DNA of 37,251 nt from Cytophagales bacterium (GCA_024643455.1 JAHEMV010000003.1:1-37251); one strand, 5' to 3'; counted from the stretch's first letter, positions 1 to 9,835 are shown. The notes: generated by a model from the letters alone, not told the origin. Program-made: numbers and translations.

Positions 1-2
1 TG

Positions 3-227
3 AAACCAGCGCCTTTTTGTATTTTCGACGAAGTCGATGCTCCTTTGGATGATGCCAACATAGATAAATTCAATAACATCGTTCGCAAATTTTCCGAAGA
101 ATCTCAGTTTATAATTGTGACCCATAATAAGCGGACAATGGCCAGTACTGACGTAATATATGGCATTACAATGATCGAGCAAGGTGTATCAAGAGTTGTC
201 CCAGTTGACCTTCGCGAATTGGAATAA
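3..227 (+). CDS. smc: Chromosome segregation protein SMC, C-terminal fragment (5' truncated by window edge)
   Basis: This is the last 74 codons of an open frame that enters from the left edge; the first complete codon is at base 3. The product carries the SMC Walker B and D-loop (DEVDAPLDD, residues about 11-19 of the fragment), followed by the H-loop region IVTHNK. It ends in the short strand typical of bacterial SMC (GVSRVVPVDL). SMC is the ATPase of the condensin-like complex that compacts and segregates the chromosome. Only the C-terminal half of the ATPase head is present, so coiled coil and hinge cannot be judged. RecN and SbcC share parts of these motifs, but DEVDAPLDDAN followed by a VTHNKxTM stretch is characteristic of SMC. 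Confidence 0.93.
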   Translation, partial: KPAPFCIFDEVDAPLDDANIDKFNNIVRKFSEESQFIIVTHNKRTMASTDVIYGITMIEQGVSRVVPVDLRELE

Positions 228-546
228 ATCGATTTTCCTTTCCTTTATTAAAATAACCCATCTCAAAATAATACCATTTTAATCTCTTGTTTTAATACAT
301 GCTTTGGGCGAGATAATTTTTAAATTATAAATCTGTTCATTGTACTTTGCTCCAAAATATTACATCGTAATTAGCCTGTCCTGATTTAGCTAAATGCCTG
401 ATTTAGAATCAAAAAAATGCCTTATCTTTAAGTTCTTATTTTATTAAAGTTATAGTTGAAGTACAGTATTTAATGGATTAAGATTTTTCGGGCTTCTAGG
501 CCAATATTAATTTGGTTATTATCCTAAATGATATAGTCGTTTTTTA
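228..546. other. Intergenic region between smc and the exported-protein cluster
   Basis: This 319-base AT-rich stretch has no convincing ORF. A promoter-like TACTTTGC lies at 343-350, one base short of the Bacteroidota TAnnTTTG element, and no good -33 partner is visible. It must contain the promoter for the cluster starting at 547, but I cannot place it with confidence. Confidence 0.5.
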
Positions 547-1272
547 ATGAATTTAAAACTAAAATTATTTTTTTTCTATTCTCTCTATTTGACCACTTAT
601 GCTATAGGCCAAGAGGTTGATAGTATTTCTGTGACCAGGACAGATGACCTTTTTATAGTGAAATACGATTTCAACAAAGGTGAAGAAGGCGTGGATTATG
701 AGTTATATCTTTACGGTTCACATGATAATTTTTCTACTCCCCTCAAATACACAACTGGTGACGTCGGTAAAAAAATAAAAATTGGTGCAGGGAAAGTTAT
801 TTATTGGAATGCAAAAAAGGAACTGGGAAATTTTAAAGGTGATTTTACCCTTAAAATAAAAGGGTCAAATTATATACCATTTGTGACCTTTAAAAATATA
901 AATAAGGATCTGTCAATTAAACGAGGTAATACTTTTGATATCCGATGGGAGACATCTGAAAAAACGAGTACAGTATTATTTAAGATTCAACGATATGGCG
1001 TTCCAATATTGGATGCTCAAGTTGTTAATAATAATGGCCTTTTCTCTTGGGAGATCCCTGCTAAAGTTAAACCTGGAAAAGGATATACTGTACAAATTAT
1101 GGATAAAGAAAATTCACTTCGCGAAGAAACAAGTGAAGAATTTATCCTCAGAAGAAAGGTTCCATTAGCCTATAAAATTATTCCAATGGCAGTACTGGCT
1201 GGAACAGCAGCAATTCTATTATCAACTGAAGAAAAAACAGGTATACCAGATCCACCAGCACCACCCTATTGA
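547..1272 (+). CDS. Exported protein with Kre9/KNH-like domain and C-terminal membrane helix
   Basis: The 241-aa product starts with a Sec signal peptide of about 21 residues (hydrophobic LFFFYSLYLTTYA, then IGQ). Residues about 115-200 resemble the Ig-like Kre9/KNH-type domain: an LSIKRGNTFDIRWET strand, a central region with FSWEIPAKVKPGKGYTVQI, and a closing EEFIL strand. A hydrophobic segment near residues 208-226 (IIPMAVLAGTAAILL) followed by a short Pro-rich tail (PDPPAPPY) suggests a single C-terminal membrane helix. It would sit anchored at a membrane with its body exported. It is the first gene of a tight four-gene cluster, with only 7 bases before the next gene. The domain assignment is by pattern and the exact function is unknown; it may be an adhesion or scaffold module. 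Confidence 0.72.
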   Translation: MNLKLKLFFFYSLYLTTYAIGQEVDSISVTRTDDLFIVKYDFNKGEEGVDYELYLYGSHDNFSTPLKYTTGDVGKKIKIGAGKVIYWNAKKELGNFKGDFTLKIKGSNYIPFVTFKNINKDLSIKRGNTFDIRWETSEKTSTVLFKIQRYGVPILDAQVVNNNGLFSWEIPAKVKPGKGYTVQIMDKENSLREETSEEFILRRKVPLAYKIIPMAVLAGTAAILLSTEEKTGIPDPPAPPY

Positions 1273-1279
1273 TAAATAA

Positions 1280-4200
1280 ATGCGAAACAAACTATATACA
1301 TATAGCAAGATCCTAAAACCATTTTTATTAATGGCTTTTGTGTTTGCATTTAATTTTTTAAAAGCTGATAACACCCAAACGCTTACCAGCCTAACATTAC
1401 AATCTATAAAATCAGGTGCTGGTGATGCTTCAACTTCAATCGTATATAATTCTTTAAAGAATGAATATTTCGCCGTTTACAGTGATTTTGATCCGAGCTG
1501 CTCAAGTAAACAAAAACTTTACGGCGTCATCGTCAATGCTATTACTGGATTAGCCACCGGACCTGGTTTTCCTATTTCTGCATGTGATAAAAAAGCGTCT
1601 GACCCACAAGTCATTTTCAACAGCAAACAAAATGAATACGCCATAGTATATAAATCGTCCGAAGGCGCTGGAACAAAAATATTATTTCAAATCGTGGATG
1701 CTACTAACTATTCTTTAAAACAAAACATTGAGTTGGCCAGTAAATCTCTCGGAGATCCATATGAAAATAATTCTATACATTTTTCTTCCAACGTTAATAT
1801 TTATTCAGTCGGTTTTCATGAAATTATCAGCTCCACTGACACCAAGTTAAAAATCAATTATATTAATTCTTCAACAAAAACATTAGCAGCTTACAGTTCA
1901 CTTATTGATAAAAATGCATTCGCACCTCAAAATGATGGAGTGAAGCACGCACAATTATTAAATGTAAATGGAAATTTATTTTCTTGTTTTGAATTAAAAT
2001 TAACAAGTGGATCAGAAATCTGGGGTGGTTTATTTAATCCAAGTTCTGGACAAATAATAAATAGTTATTTTCAGATTAGCCCAAGCCCAACTGGAGAAAT
2101 AAAATATATCAACCCATCTCCCACTCTAAACACTACTTCCAATGAAATATTGGTGGTGTATGAAAAATCACATTTGCAAATAACTACTGCTTCGTTGAAT
2201 GAAAAAATCAGAGCTCAAAAAATTAACGGCAATACTGGTGTTCGCATTTCTCCTAATGATATTTCAGTAACAAATCTTCCCACGGGACTAAATCCTAACG
2301 AGGATGCAAAATTTCCGTCTGTTGTTTATAGTTCGCTCAGTGATGAATTTATGATCTTTTTTTATGGAGATAAATGGATCAATGCCGACAATAACTATTA
2401 TGATACTTATTTACAAAGAGTGAACACGAGTGATCTATCGCCAATTGGCACGCAAAGCACTTTGGTTATCGAGGATATTGGTACGGCTATCGTAGATAAC
2501 AATACATTAAGAAGATTGGGCTTTGCTCACAATACCAAGAATAATCAATTCTTACTGGGATGGAATACTGTAACTACAAACATAGTACAATCGCAAATAT
2601 GGAGATATAATAATAATTTACCTGGGAATCCTGCTGTTTCCACGCTAGCTCAAAACGAAAATATACCTATAGGTTCCACATTTGCAACACTCACAGCCAG
2701 TGACCCAGATCCTGAAGATGCAAATCTTACGTTTTCTTTTGGAAGCGGAGTTGGCGGTGAAGACAATAGCTATTTCACCATCTCAGGGAATACTTTAAAG
2801 GTGGCTAAGAACCTTAATTTTGAAGAATCATCCACAAGAAAAATTAAAGTAAAAGTTACGGACAGCCATGGAAAAACAACTGAAAAACCTTTTGTCCTGA
2901 CGATTAACAACATCAATGAAAAGCCGACCAATCTGTCTTTATCAGGCACACTTTCGGTAGAGGAAAATGCCCCTGTCGGCACCTTTACTTCGATTATTTC
3001 CGTTGTGGACGAAGATTTTGGTGAAACCCATACATATACTTTAGTAGCTGGCGATAGCGCTGAACACAACAGTAATTTTTCTATAAATCCAGGGACAAAT
3101 ATTTTAAAACTAACAAAAGAGCTAAACTACGAAGCAACCCCAAAACAATTTGTACGAATTATGGCTACAGACAATGGTGGTTCAACAGAAGTAAAAGGTT
3201 TCATGATACAGGTGATTGATATCAATGAAAAGCCTGAAGATTTGGCGTTATCGACCTCTATTTTTCCTGAAAATGATCTCCTCACAATGGCTTCAGTAGA
3301 GGTAATCGATCCAGATTTCAATTCAAATTATTCAGCAGTATTGACATCCGGTGTTGGCGATGACGATAATAATTTATTTGCAGTTGAAAATAATAAATTG
3401 AAACCTCGTGTAGCACTCAATTTTGAGGCTAAAAGCAGCTACTCTGTAAGAATAAAGGCTTCTGATGGAATTTATGATACTTCTAAGCAATTTACCATAA
3501 CAGTCAAAGATGAGAATGATAAGCCGGACAGCATCGAAATTAGCAAAACAAAAATTTTGACTGGGCAAGATGCTGGAACAATAGTCGGTTATCTTACTAC
3601 TTATGATCAAGATTTAGGTGACACACATATTTATCAACTGATAGAGGGCGGTTCAGTATTTTTTATTACTGGCTCAGAACTAAGAATATCAAGTTCACTG
3701 ATATACGATGAATTAATACCGGAAAATAATTTTTATTCTATAAAAATCCGCTCAACCGATTTGAGTGATGGAATAAAAGAAGAATACTTTCAAATTGAGG
3801 TCGTGCAATTTATTGATGAAATACCGCCAGAAATTAATGGTTTGGAAAATGTACCTGATCATTTTTCAGAAAATGCATCTTCATTTAAAATAGACGTAAA
3901 TGTATCCGACAATGAAAAACTTGATAAAACTTATTTTTATTGTAGGAAAATAAGATCCACTGATCAGTTTGAAGATCGTTCAGACTTAATTCTACTTGAT
4001 GCTATTGATCAAAAACTAATGCAGGTAGAAGTAAACCTTAGTGCCGATTTAATGGATGAAATGGGTCTGGAGTATTACTTTAAAATCATAGATGCATATG
4101 AAAATGAAACCATTTCAGACACTTCCTATTTGTATAAGACTTATATATCCAAATTATTTGAACCAACAGCAAGAACCTATAATGGCACATTAGAATCCTA

Positions 4201-5446
4201 TAAAATTATTGCAAATCCATTTGATCTCGAACCAAACAAAATATCAGTAATATTTAGTGATTATGAATCTTCAACTAAAGATACCTGGCGACTTTTTAAC
4301 TATGATAATGGAAAACCAAATGAAGTTGGCAATACACCTAATTTGCCTTTGACTCAGGGAAAAGGATATTGGTTTAATAAATCAAAAGAATTAAGCCAAC
4401 CCATTTCATTTGACAAAGCCCCAAATCCTAAATACAATAAAGCTCATCCATTTCAAATGGTATTGAAACAAGGCTGGAATATGATCGGAAATCCATATCC
4501 ATTTGAGATTAATTGGGATGATGTGATAATCTATAACAATATCACCGATGAACCAATGGAACTTAATATATATAATGGGTCTTATAAAACAACGATTACG
4601 CTTAAGGAATTTGAAGGAGCATTAGTCTGGGTAGAAAACCCAAAAAGTATAAAAATTCCATTACATAATTTAAGTGAATCCGGTGGAAGAATTGCAAATA
4701 AGTCCGAATCAGGAGAAGGGTGGCTGGTTAGTATTGCTATTGACAATGGTAAATCAAGAAATGAACTCGGTGGTTTAGGAATGCATACTCAAGCCGACGG
4801 ATCGTATGATTATTACGATCGCCCGCTCTTACCACGATTTATAAAAAACCTGGATATTTCATTTAATCATCCAGAACATTTTGCCAAAGCTTTTTCCAGA
4901 GATGTTGTTGATTTACAAGATAATCACATATGGGAGTTTGTCGCTGCTACAAATTATGATGAAAACAAGGTGACCTTGAGTTGGAACGCTCATGATCTTT
5001 TCGATTCACCAAATATGCTGATTCTTTATGATGTGCTCAATGATAAAATCATAGACATGAAAGCCACTTCGCAATACAAGATAACACTGAATCAATCGGC
5101 GCCATTTAAGGCTCTGTATGGCAACGAAGTCTTTATAAAGGATGCATTAAGTAAAATTAAAACTCAGGCTCTTACGCCCTATCCTAATCCGTTTAATCAA
5201 TTGGTCAGTTTCCCAATTAACCTTCCATTTTCTACGAACAAATACAATATAGAATGTGGCATTTATAACCTGATGGGTAAAAAAGTATTTGAAAGAAAAA
5301 TAGAAAACATCGAATCCGGACTTTTTAGTTTGGACTGGGATGAAGAACAAACGAAAATGATTAACCAGGGAATTTATATATACAGCATAAAAGTTACGAA
5401 TGGATTTTTAACAAATAATTTCCATGGAAGAATTGTTAAAAACTAG
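1280..5446 (+). CDS. Large secreted cadherin-repeat protein with T9SS type A sorting domain
   Basis: The 1388-aa product has a signal peptide (residues 1 to about 29). A region at about 50-450 with recurring NEYxxVY-type strands looks like a beta-propeller. Then come about four cadherin-like repeats (roughly residues 450-850), each with a sequence such as VxDxDxG followed by NxLKxxxxLNFE and closing with INExP linkers. A further Ig-like segment follows (IPPEINGLENVP). The last ~88 residues form a T9SS sorting domain: YPNPF near residue 1301, GIYNLMGKKVFE, and a final GIYIYSIKV...GRIVKN. Such proteins cross the outer membrane through the type IX system and are anchored or released; cadherin repeats usually bind calcium and mediate adhesion. 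Its place between a membrane protein and two protease-fold genes suggests a surface complex, but that is inference. Confidence 0.87.
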   Translation: MRNKLYTYSKILKPFLLMAFVFAFNFLKADNTQTLTSLTLQSIKSGAGDASTSIVYNSLKNEYFAVYSDFDPSCSSKQKLYGVIVNAITGLATGPGFPISACDKKASDPQVIFNSKQNEYAIVYKSSEGAGTKILFQIVDATNYSLKQNIELASKSLGDPYENNSIHFSSNVNIYSVGFHEIISSTDTKLKINYINSSTKTLAAYSSLIDKNAFAPQNDGVKHAQLLNVNGNLFSCFELKLTSGSEIWGGLFNPSSGQIINSYFQISPSPTGEIKYINPSPTLNTTSNEILVVYEKSHLQITTASLNEKIRAQKINGNTGVRISPNDISVTNLPTGLNPNEDAKFPSVVYSSLSDEFMIFFYGDKWINADNNYYDTYLQRVNTSDLSPIGTQSTLVIEDIGTAIVDNNTLRRLGFAHNTKNNQFLLGWNTVTTNIVQSQIWRYNNNLPGNPAVSTLAQNENIPIGSTFATLTASDPDPEDANLTFSFGSGVGGEDNSYFTISGNTLKVAKNLNFEESSTRKIKVKVTDSHGKTTEKPFVLTINNINEKPTNLSLSGTLSVEENAPVGTFTSIISVVDEDFGETHTYTLVAGDSAEHNSNFSINPGTNILKLTKELNYEATPKQFVRIMATDNGGSTEVKGFMIQVIDINEKPEDLALSTSIFPENDLLTMASVEVIDPDFNSNYSAVLTSGVGDDDNNLFAVENNKLKPRVALNFEAKSSYSVRIKASDGIYDTSKQFTITVKDENDKPDSIEISKTKILTGQDAGTIVGYLTTYDQDLGDTHIYQLIEGGSVFFITGSELRISSSLIYDELIPENNFYSIKIRSTDLSDGIKEEYFQIEVVQFIDEIPPEINGLENVPDHFSENASSFKIDVNVSDNEKLDKTYFYCRKIRSTDQFEDRSDLILLDAIDQKLMQVEVNLSADLMDEMGLEYYFKIIDAYENETISDTSYLYKTYISKLFEPTARTYNGTLESYKIIANPFDLEPNKISVIFSDYESSTKDTWRLFNYDNGKPNEVGNTPNLPLTQGKGYWFNKSKELSQPISFDKAPNPKYNKAHPFQMVLKQGWNMIGNPYPFEINWDDVIIYNNITDEPMELNIYNGSYKTTITLKEFEGALVWVENPKSIKIPLHNLSESGGRIANKSESGEGWLVSIAIDNGKSRNELGGLGMHTQADGSYDYYDRPLLPRFIKNLDISFNHPEHFAKAFSRDVVDLQDNHIWEFVAATNYDENKVTLSWNAHDLFDSPNMLILYDVLNDKIIDMKATSQYKITLNQSAPFKALYGNEVFIKDALSKIKTQALTPYPNPFNQLVSFPINLPFSTNKYNIECGIYNLMGKKVFERKIENIESGLFSLDWDEEQTKMINQGIYIYSIKVTNGFLTNNFHGRIVKN

Positions 5447-5470
5447 AATGATTACATCGGTTAAAACATC

Positions 5471-6673
5471 ATGCTTATGAAAACATTTACAACATTAATA
5501 TTGATTTTAGCATTTTCAGGTGCATTTGCTCAAAAAAATAATTTTTCAGGAGAGACAAAAGAGTTTTACTTGGATTTTACAACCGCTTCATTGGACAATA
5601 CAATATCTTCTCTTCCTGAAATAATCTGGAAAAATCCCACGGTAAAAAATGCAACAATAGACACAAGAAGGTACAATTTAAAATTAAATGTACGCTCAGG
5701 TAAGGTGTTGGAAGATGTAAATGTTTATCTGAATGACTACTCCGTGATAAAGCAAAGAGGATTTGAAGTTGTTTCGGTAAAATCGCTGAATGACTTTGAA
5801 CGAACTGTTGATACTGAAATATTGTTGCGTCCCGGTGAAAATACCATTCGGGTTACTGCCACTAATAAAGAAGGCGGTACAAGCACTTCATTTAGAACAA
5901 TTAATGTTTTTATGGATGACCTTCAGGATAGTGTGCTAAACCGAAAAGATTTTGCATTGTTATTTGCAACAGACGAATACGAAAATTGGGATGACCTTCA
6001 AAATCCCATCAATGATGTTACTACAATTGCAGCAGAGCTAAAGGCGATTTATGGATTTGAAATTGAAATTGTAAAAAATCCTACAAAAAGGGAAGTACTT
6101 CAAAAACTGAGGGAATACACTAAAAAAAGCTATATGCCCAATGATCAATTGTTCATTATGTTTGCAAGTCACGGGTATTATGACCAGGTATTTAACCAAG
6201 GATACCTTGTTTGTACAGATTCTAAAATAACCGATGAGGAGCGATTATCATATATTCCCCACAACAATTTGCGAGGTATTATAGACAACATTCCTAGCAA
6301 GCATATCTTTCTTGCTATGGATGCCTGTTTTGGCGGGACCTTCGATCCTTTTATCCGATCCTCTGCCCATCGTGGTTATGGAGAAAAAAATGATGAATTG
6401 GATAATTATGAATATATAAGCAGAAAGTTAAAACTTAAAACCAGGAAGTTCCTTACTTCAGGAGGTAAAGAATATGTCTCAGATGGAAGACCAGGTCAAC
6501 ATTCACCTTTTGCCAGAAAAATGCTTGAAGCAATTCGTTCATATGGCGGATCTGATAATATACTGACCATATCGGAAATAAAATCATTCGTTGAAAAAAT
6601 AGACCCAGAGCCAAGATTTGGTGAATTCGGCACAGATCAACCTGGTAGCGATTTTATTTTTGTTGTGAAATAA
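5471..6673 (+). CDS. Exported caspase-family (C14-like) peptidase
   Basis: The 400-aa product begins with a signal peptide (MKTFTTLILILAFSGAFAQ, read from the second ATG at 5477). Both ATGs are possible; the second gives the more typical signal. Residues about 55-150 form an Ig-like domain (closing with GENTIRVTATNKEGG). The caspase fold follows: strand FALLFATDEY, then the catalytic dyad His234 in FASHGYYD and Cys286 in MDACFGGTFD. A late SPFARKML segment matches the substrate-pocket region of bacterial caspase-like proteins. Gly follows where Ser is common in the DACxSG motif. It is expected to cleave after a specific residue in periplasmic or extracellular substrates. It lies 24 bases after the cadherin gene and only 3 bases before a papain-fold gene, so co-expression is likely. 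The dyad is intact, so I expect an active enzyme. Confidence 0.85.
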   Translation: MLMKTFTTLILILAFSGAFAQKNNFSGETKEFYLDFTTASLDNTISSLPEIIWKNPTVKNATIDTRRYNLKLNVRSGKVLEDVNVYLNDYSVIKQRGFEVVSVKSLNDFERTVDTEILLRPGENTIRVTATNKEGGTSTSFRTINVFMDDLQDSVLNRKDFALLFATDEYENWDDLQNPINDVTTIAAELKAIYGFEIEIVKNPTKREVLQKLREYTKKSYMPNDQLFIMFASHGYYDQVFNQGYLVCTDSKITDEERLSYIPHNNLRGIIDNIPSKHIFLAMDACFGGTFDPFIRSSAHRGYGEKNDELDNYEYISRKLKLKTRKFLTSGGKEYVSDGRPGQHSPFARKMLEAIRSYGGSDNILTISEIKSFVEKIDPEPRFGEFGTDQPGSDFIFVVK

Positions 6674-6676
6674 TAA

Positions 6677-8050
6677 ATGAAACTACTTCCTATAGCCTTT
6701 TTCTTGATTATAAATTATAATCTTTCAGCCCAGCTATACAGCACCGGGCTGATTTTTAATGATGGTAATTATAAAAAAGCCCCAATTCGAGCAAATCTTT
6801 ATGGTGATGAATTTAAAGATTTACCATCATCCTACTCATTAAAAGAGTATTGCCCCAGACCTGGGAATCAACTTCAGTTGAACACTTCTCCTTCCTGGGC
6901 TACAACCTGGAGTGCCGCATCCATCCTGATGGCACAAAAAAATGAATGGACAAATACACAATTGATTACCCAAAATACACTTTCACCTGCATATAATTAT
7001 TATCATATAAGAAAGCCAGAAGATGAAAGTTGCGAAGCAGGAGCTGATCTATTCGAAGCCTTACAGTTTTTAAAAAACAGCAAAGCAAGAACCTATGAAG
7101 ATTTTTTAGAATTTTGTCCTAGGGGAATCCCCGAAGATATAATTCCAAAAAAAAATGAAGGCCAAATAAGTGATTTTGTCAAATTATTTGATCAAAACCA
7201 TCCTGATGACTTTAAATTAAATGCGGTTAAAAAATCAATTTCTGAAAATTATCCAGTAGTTATAGGCATGTACTGCCCTCCTTCTTTTTTCAATGCAAAA
7301 AATTTCTGGCAACCCGGCGAAATGTTTAGCACTGATTATCCTGGGCATGCTTTATGTGTTATTGGATATGATGACAATAAATTTGGTGGTTCTTTTGAAC
7401 TAATAAATAGCTGGGGCAGCAGATGGGGTAATGATGGATTCATTTGGATTCGATATACAGATTTTGTGTATTTCACAAAATACGCTTATGAGGTTTTTAA
7501 TATTAGAAAGGACCAAAATGACAACTATACGTTTTCTGGATTTATAAACTTAAAGCTAAATACGGATAATGAAATAAAAATTGAAAAGAAAGAAAATGGA
7601 ATATTTCAAACACTGTCTCCATTAAAAACAGGCACCTTTTTTCGTCTCTATCTTGAAAATACAGATCCTGCATTTGTCTATGTATTTGGAATGGACGCGT
7701 CGAATATATTCTTTAGAATTTTTCCCAATCTGGACTCTCTTAGCCCTGCTCTGTTATACCCAACAGAAAGGAGTGTAATACCGGGAGAAGATAATTATAT
7801 TAAAATAATTGACGAGCCGGGAGAAGAAAAATTATACATCCTGTATAGCAAGGAGCCTATTGATTTTGGCCAACTTATTAGTAACCTTAGTAAATTTCCA
7901 GGTGATGTATCAGAAAATCTTGATGCTTTGTTGATGGGTAAACTAATTGACTCAAAAGAAATTACGTGGAATAATAATGGCATTGGATTTAGTGCTGAAA
8001 GCAAAGTAAAGACTGCTATTTTAATTCAAATTCAGATCGATCATATATAA
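6677..8050 (+). CDS. Papain-fold (C1-like) protein with Ser in place of the catalytic Cys, plus DUF4384-like domain
   Basis: The 457-aa product has a signal peptide (residues 1 to about 18). The papain fold begins with YCPRPGNQLQLNTSPSWA. Gln65 sits six residues before Ser71, the same spacing as papain Gln19 to Cys25, so the nucleophile position is Ser71 rather than Cys. The other active-site residues remain: His224 in PGHALCVIGYDD and Asn244 in INSWGSRWGNDGF. Residues about 300-400 resemble DUF4384 (FRLYLENTDPAFVYVFGMD, then FPN and GEEKLYILYSKEPI), a domain often found with caspase and papain-like proteins in bacteria. It directly follows the caspase gene by 3 bases. The protein may be a pseudopeptidase or a Ser-type variant acting as partner, inhibitor or substrate binder for the caspase. 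Fold assignment is strong; activity is unknown. Confidence 0.8.
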   Translation: MKLLPIAFFLIINYNLSAQLYSTGLIFNDGNYKKAPIRANLYGDEFKDLPSSYSLKEYCPRPGNQLQLNTSPSWATTWSAASILMAQKNEWTNTQLITQNTLSPAYNYYHIRKPEDESCEAGADLFEALQFLKNSKARTYEDFLEFCPRGIPEDIIPKKNEGQISDFVKLFDQNHPDDFKLNAVKKSISENYPVVIGMYCPPSFFNAKNFWQPGEMFSTDYPGHALCVIGYDDNKFGGSFELINSWGSRWGNDGFIWIRYTDFVYFTKYAYEVFNIRKDQNDNYTFSGFINLKLNTDNEIKIEKKENGIFQTLSPLKTGTFFRLYLENTDPAFVYVFGMDASNIFFRIFPNLDSLSPALLYPTERSVIPGEDNYIKIIDEPGEEKLYILYSKEPIDFGQLISNLSKFPGDVSENLDALLMGKLIDSKEITWNNNGIGFSAESKVKTAILIQIQIDHI

Positions 8051-8071
8051 AAAACTAATTCCGATTATTCA

Positions 8072-8102
8072 TTTTCACTTTATCCAATTTGACTATTTTT
8101 GC
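8072..8102 (+). promoter_or_regulatory. Candidate Bacteroidota promoter of pgi
   Basis: A perfect TAnnTTTGC element, TATTTTTGC, lies at 8094-8102. A weak -33 element (TTTTC, 8072-8076) lies 17 bases upstream. Transcription would begin near 8106-8109, giving a 5' leader of about 26-29 bases before the pgi ATG at 8135. It also separates pgi from the protease-fold cluster. Confidence 0.5.
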
Positions 8103-8134
8103 TGATTCATTATGAACGTCAAAAAATAGTTGTC

Positions 8135-9787
8135 ATGTTAAAAAATATAAATCCTACCCATACGCAAGCCTGGAAGAAGCTTGAAAAACATTTTGATACT
8201 GCAAAGGGCCTACAATTAAAGGAACTTTTTGAAAAGGATAAAAACCGTTTCGCAAACTATTCATTAAAGTTTGAAGATTTCCTTATTGATTATTCAAAAA
8301 ATATCATAACGGAAGAAACATTGACGTTACTCCTGGATTTTGCCAAAGAAGTTAAGTTGGAGCAAGCTATAACTGATATGTTTAATGGCGACAAAATAAA
8401 TCAAACAGAGGGTAGAGCTGTATTGCATACTGCACTGCGCAATCAGTCAGATCGAAAAATATTGGTCGATGGTAAAGATGTAATGCCTGAAGTCAGGAAT
8501 GTGTTAAACAAAATGAAATCGTTTTCAAATCAGATCATTTCTGGAAATTGGAAAGGCTACAGTGGAAAACCCATTTCTGATATCGTGAATATAGGTATTG
8601 GAGGTTCAGATCTCGGCCCACTTATGGTTACAGAAGCTCTTCGACCATATAAAAAAGAAAACATCTCTGTGCACTTTGTTTCCAATGTAGATGGAACTCA
8701 CATTGCAGAAACCTTAAAAAACCTTAACCAGGAAACCACTTTATTTCTTGTTGCTTCAAAAACCTTTACTACTCAAGAAACTATGACCAACGCATTTACT
8801 GCAAGAAAATGGTTTTTAGAGGCGGCTCAAAATGAGGAACATATTAAGAAACATTTTGCAGCACTTTCGACAAATAAAAAATCAGTCGAAGCTTTTGGTA
8901 TAGATTCAAATAATATGTTTGAGTTTTGGGATTGGGTTGGAGGAAGATATTCTCTTTGGTCGGCCATTGGCTTGTCTATTGCCTGTACTGTTGGATTTGA
9001 AAATTTTGAGAAATTATTATTGGGAGCGCACAGAATGGACGAGCATTTCAGAGCCACACCATTTGACAAAAATATCCCAGTGATACTGGCGCTTATTGGT
9101 ATTTGGTATAATAATTTTTTCGGCGCTGACACAGAAGCTATTCTGCCATACGATCAATATCTCCATCGATTTGCAGCGTATTTCCAACAAGGTAATATGG
9201 AAAGTAATGGAAAATATATAGATCGAAATGGCAAAAAAGTAGAATACCAAACTGGCCCGATAATTTGGGGTGAACCAGGGACAAATGGACAACATGCTTT
9301 TTATCAATTAATTCATCAAGGAACAAAAATGATCCCTTGTGATTTTATAGCTCCGGCAAATTCACAGAATCCGATTGGCGACCACCATCAAAAATTACTT
9401 GCAAATTTTTTCGCACAAACAGAGGCGCTAATGAAAGGAAAAACAAAAGCTGAGGTTATTGCGGAATTGAAAAAAGCTGGCAAAAGTGATAGCGAAATTG
9501 CCTTTCTCGCTGAATTCAAAGTATTTGAAGGAAACAAACCAACAAACTCAATTATATTTGATTTACTCACTCCTGAGACACTTGGAAGTCTAATTGCCAT
9601 GTACGAACATAAGATTTTTGTACAAGGAGTTTTATGGAATATTTTTAGTTTTGATCAGTGGGGAGTTGAATTAGGTAAACAATTAGCAAATCAAATTTTA
9701 CCTGAACTGCAAAATGAGAAACTAGTTGATTCTCATGATTCTTCAACAAATGGATTGATTAACTCCTATAAAGCAATGAGAAAGTAA
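8135..9787 (+). CDS. pgi: Glucose-6-phosphate isomerase
   Basis: The 550-aa product interconverts glucose 6-phosphate and fructose 6-phosphate in glycolysis and gluconeogenesis in the cytoplasm. Recognisable family blocks are [38 protein letters not shown], the [13 protein letters not shown] signature, [18 protein letters not shown], and the C-terminal [17 protein letters not shown]. Length matches the large E. coli-type enzyme. I chose ATG 8135 over the upstream ATG at 8099 because the family N terminus aligns from there and because the candidate promoter at 8094-8102 would otherwise lie inside the gene. A 14-bp inverted repeat follows the stop codon and probably ends transcription. Confidence 0.97.
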   Translation: MLKNINPTHTQAWKKLEKHFDTAKGLQLKELFEKDKNRFANYSLKFEDFLIDYSKNIITEETLTLLLDFAKEVKLEQAITDMFNGDKINQTEGRAVLHTALRNQSDRKILVDGKDVMPEVRNVLNKMKSFSNQIISGNWKGYSGKPISDIVNIGIGGSDLGPLMVTEALRPYKKENISVHFVSNVDGTHIAETLKNLNQETTLFLVASKTFTTQETMTNAFTARKWFLEAAQNEEHIKKHFAALSTNKKSVEAFGIDSNNMFEFWDWVGGRYSLWSAIGLSIACTVGFENFEKLLLGAHRMDEHFRATPFDKNIPVILALIGIWYNNFFGADTEAILPYDQYLHRFAAYFQQGNMESNGKYIDRNGKKVEYQTGPIIWGEPGTNGQHAFYQLIHQGTKMIPCDFIAPANSQNPIGDHHQKLLANFFAQTEALMKGKTKAEVIAELKKAGKSDSEIAFLAEFKVFEGNKPTNSIIFDLLTPETLGSLIAMYEHKIFVQGVLWNIFSFDQWGVELGKQLANQILPELQNEKLVDSHDSSTNGLINSYKAMRK

Positions 9788-9796
9788 AATAAAATC

Positions 9797-9835
9797 AATA
9801 TGAATTAACTTGTTACAAACGAGTTAATTCATATT
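9797..9835. terminator. Perfect 14-bp inverted repeat between convergent genes, likely bidirectional terminator
   Basis: The arms AATATGAATTAACT (9797-9810) and AGTTAATTCATATT (9822-9835) are perfect complements around an 11-base loop. It begins 10 bases past the pgi stop, and its right arm and part of the loop lie inside the final codons of the convergent lipocalin-like gene. The U tracts on either side are weak, so its strength as an intrinsic terminator is uncertain. Confidence 0.6.

Noticed and set aside
343-350. TACTTTGC as a promoter for the 547-8050 cluster
   Set aside because: The element is one base short of TAnnTTTG, has no -33 partner, and would leave a leader of about 190 bases.
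5471-8050. Anti-phage defence module built on a caspase
   Set aside because: Known bacterial caspase-type defence proteins act in the cytoplasm. Both proteases here carry signal peptides and sit with a T9SS surface protein.
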